Source: Bacteroidota bacterium
Lineage (GTDB): Bacteria; Bacteroidota; Bacteroidia; Cytophagales; Cyclobacteriaceae
Assembly (NCBI GenBank): GCA_023412765.1
Contig: JAEZBX010000347.1
Coordinates: 1 to 6,608, forward strand
DNA length: 6,608 bases
Direction of reading: 5' to 3'
This document shows positions 5,096 through 6,608 of the stretch, one piece after another (the stretch's first letter is position 1; each line of letters begins with the position of its first letter). The notes below the pieces were generated by a model. That model had not been told where the DNA came from, made no database searches, and saw only the letters and a list, made by a program, of their open reading frames with translations. Position numbers and translations under genes: made by a program.

Positions 5096-6354
5096 AGTTA
5101 CTTACCCGTACAGTCAAAAGTTACCTGGTCTACTCAACGCTCTTGACATTGCTCTGCACTCCATTATTTTATTATTCCATACATCGGATCTTTATCCATG
5201 ATATGGACAAGGTATTGCTTTCGCACAGGAACGATTTTTTTTCGTCAATCACCCGCATAAAGTCGTTAGCAGATCTTGAGCTATTCCATTTGCTGAATGA
5301 TGAGATCGTTCTAAAGCCTGTGAACGGTCCGGTCAGAGATACCCTTTATACCATGGACATGTACGACAGCGCAGCCGCAAGGTGGGCTCCTCACAGAGTG
5401 TACGAGCAGGGCGCAACTATACTTGGTCAAGACTTCAGGTTACAGATTCGCGAGTCGATGGTAAGCAATTCGGAATTAATCAGCGCTATTATGATTATTC
5501 AGATTCTGGTGTTAATACTATTGCTAATTGGACTGGCTATAATAAATCAAAAACTTTCGAAGACGATATGGGGTCCGTTTTACCTTATCCTTGACCGCCT
5601 CAGAAGATTTCGGATCGATGAAGACGTTCAGTTTTCCCTGCCTGAATCGGCAACTTATGAGTTCAGAGAGCTGAGCGGCGCCGTCTCCTATTTGATTGAA
5701 AGGAGTCAGGCTGCGTACCGGGAACAGAAGGAATTCACGGAAAATGCGTCGCATGAACTAGGCACACCGTTGGCGATTTGCCGGAGTAAGCTGGAACTAT
5801 TGGCACAGACAAAGGAACTTACTGAAGAGCAAGCTGAACTAGTTGAAAGTTTACTTGAATCCACGGATAGAATCTCCCGCCTTAACAAAGACCTTCAACT
5901 TCTTTCCAGAATTGAAAACAGACAATTTATAGAAATCGAAGAGATCCATTTGCGCGAAATTGTTATGAAAGCTTTGGAAGCCTATAATCGTCAAATCGAG
6001 GAAAAGCAATTGTTTTTAAAATGCAATATAAATGAGGCAATTGTGAGTGCAAACGCGGCTCTTTTCGAACTTATTATCTTTAATTTGATATCAAACGCTG
6101 TTCGGCATGCGATACGAGGCGGTGCAATAATAATCAACGGAACAAAAGAGTATTTCAGGATTTCAAATGATGGTCCGCCACTTCAATACCCTGAAAAAAT
6201 ATTTCAGCGTTTTCACCGGGAATCAAGAAATTCTTTGGGTAGTGGATTAGGTCTTTCAATAGTTAAGAAATCATGCGAGGTTTCAGGGTTCAGCATTGAA
6301 TACAAATACTTCTCCGGAATACACGATTTTAAAGTTTCTTTTGGTGGTGTTTAA
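5092..6354 (+). CDS. Sensor histidine kinase, QseC-like, two membrane spans
   Basis: This 420-residue inner-membrane kinase should phosphorylate the preceding response regulator. Membrane spans at about residues 12-30 and 129-151 enclose an extracytoplasmic sensor region of roughly 95 residues with no recognised fold. Next comes a linker with a W-x-P-F motif (WGPF, 160-163) in place of a clear HAMP. The H-box ENASHELGTP has the phospho-acceptor His 221. The ATPase domain shows the N-box (NLISNAVRH, Asn 331 and Asn 335), a G1-like SNDGPP (358-363), the F-box IFQRFHRESR (370-379) and the G2-box GSGLGLSIVKK (383-393), so it looks catalytically complete. The start overlaps the regulator stop by 4 bp (ATGA), typical of coupled pairs. 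The architecture is common in Bacteroidota. The signal is unknown; its place behind the envelope redox genes suggests an envelope or metal/redox cue, which is inference. Confidence 0.95.
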   Translation: MKLLTRTVKSYLVYSTLLTLLCTPLFYYSIHRIFIHDMDKVLLSHRNDFFSSITRIKSLADLELFHLLNDEIVLKPVNGPVRDTLYTMDMYDSAAARWAPHRVYEQGATILGQDFRLQIRESMVSNSELISAIMIIQILVLILLLIGLAIINQKLSKTIWGPFYLILDRLRRFRIDEDVQFSLPESATYEFRELSGAVSYLIERSQAAYREQKEFTENASHELGTPLAICRSKLELLAQTKELTEEQAELVESLLESTDRISRLNKDLQLLSRIENRQFIEIEEIHLREIVMKALEAYNRQIEEKQLFLKCNINEAIVSANAALFELIIFNLISNAVRHAIRGGAIIINGTKEYFRISNDGPPLQYPEKIFQRFHRESRNSLGSGLGLSIVKKSCEVSGFSIEYKYFSGIHDFKVSFGGV

Positions 6355-6400
6355 TAGCTGTAATTCAGGTTATATTCAGACTTAGCCGTGATATTTATTG

Positions 6401-6434
6401 GAAACTCCGGTTTCGAGTTCGATAACGCTTCGAG
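6401..6434. repeat. TTCGAG direct repeat and short hairpin upstream of the 6450 gene
   Basis: TTCGAG occurs at 6412-6417 and again at 6429-6434, 17 bp apart and 16-38 bp upstream of the ATG at 6450. GAAAC (6401-6405) and GTTTC (6410-6414) can also form a 5-bp stem with a 4-nt loop, with no T-run after it. The repeats are visible, but short repeats this size can arise by chance. Tandem OmpR-type sites are usually about 10-11 bp apart, so this spacing does not fit a simple response-regulator site. Confidence 0.2.
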
Positions 6435-6449
6435 TATTTCTATTCACTT

Positions 6450-6608
6450 ATGAAAAGAATAACATTGTTAATTGCCGCCACTATATTAATGCCCGGGGCG
6501 GCATTATGCCAGCAATCACAACAAGCAGGTTTGTTCACGATCGGGGCTGAATACAGGCACGAATTTGTATTGGATGGATATGTACGCGTTCGGGAATGGG
6601 ACTTAGTT
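6450..6608 (+). CDS. Exported protein, N-terminal fragment (possible outer-membrane protein)
   Basis: The frame from ATG 6450 stays open for 53 codons to the right edge. It begins with a clear signal peptide: MKRIT, a hydrophobic core (LLIAATILMPGAAL) and a probable cleavage just before the Gln-rich QQSQQ at residue 21. A lipobox reading of AALC is less likely because the residue before Cys is Leu. The mature part alternates polar and hydrophobic residues (LFTIGAEYRHEFVLDGYVRVREW), as in outer-membrane barrels or other beta-rich envelope proteins, but too little is present to name a family. It is separated from the kinase by 95 bp with no strong terminator, so it may be the first gene of a new unit or read through from the operon. 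Its direction and position make it a possible target of the two-component system. Confidence 0.7.
   Translation, partial: MKRITLLIAATILMPGAALCQQSQQAGLFTIGAEYRHEFVLDGYVRVREWDLV

Noticed and set aside
5382..5594. Plus-strand 70-codon frame inside the histidine kinase
   Set aside because: It is out of frame with a gene whose sensor and second membrane span are clearly coding there; no independent support.
1..6608. tRNA, rRNA, CRISPR array, insertion sequence or attachment site
   Set aside because: No tandem repeat-spacer pattern, transposase or integrase motif, rRNA-like stretch or tRNA cloverleaf was seen on reading both strands.

Overview
This window looks like part of a Bacteroidota chromosome, probably from the Cytophagales/Chitinophagales side. 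The evidence is moderate GC (about 40-45% in the genes I counted), tightly packed overlapping genes with weak Shine-Dalgarno signals, and protein types typical of that phylum: a DUF3570-type outer-membrane barrel, a DUF4266 small lipoprotein, a QseC-like histidine kinase with a non-canonical HAMP region, and a DUF6090-like relic. This taxonomic placement is inference, not a search result.

Layout. (1) Positions 1-172 hold the C-terminal end of a beta-class carbonic anhydrase. (2) Positions 176-645 hold a decayed membrane-anchored gene with an in-frame TAG and a -1 frameshift. (3) Positions 646-954 are a spacer with no convincing gene. It is more GC-rich (about 50% over 661-840) than the genes and contains a perfect 6-bp inverted repeat and a doubtful 49-codon minus-strand ORF. 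(4) Positions 955-6354 are one compact plus-strand gene string that looks like a single operon: a multi-pass membrane protein, a possible 55-residue small ORF, a DUF3570 outer-membrane protein, an exported thioredoxin-fold protein, an ApbE-type FAD:protein FMN transferase, a DUF4266 Gly/Cys-tailed small lipoprotein, an OmpR-family response regulator and its histidine kinase. Every gap between these genes is 16 bp or less and several genes overlap. (5) After a 95-bp gap, a new exported protein starts at 6450 and runs off the end.

How the genes may work together. The DUF3570, thioredoxin, ApbE and DUF4266 genes form a block I recognise as a recurring but functionally uncharacterised association in Bacteroidota. 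A reasonable reading is an envelope redox or maturation module. The small lipoprotein, whose C-terminus carries two cysteines in a glycine-rich tail, would be the substrate or carrier. The thioredoxin would keep its Cys pair reduced or oxidised, ApbE would supply covalent FMN, and the DUF3570 barrel would be the outer-membrane partner. The co-directional two-component system would sense an envelope signal and control the operon. The family assignments are well supported by motifs. The joint function is inference, and this block is the best candidate in the window for an undescribed system.
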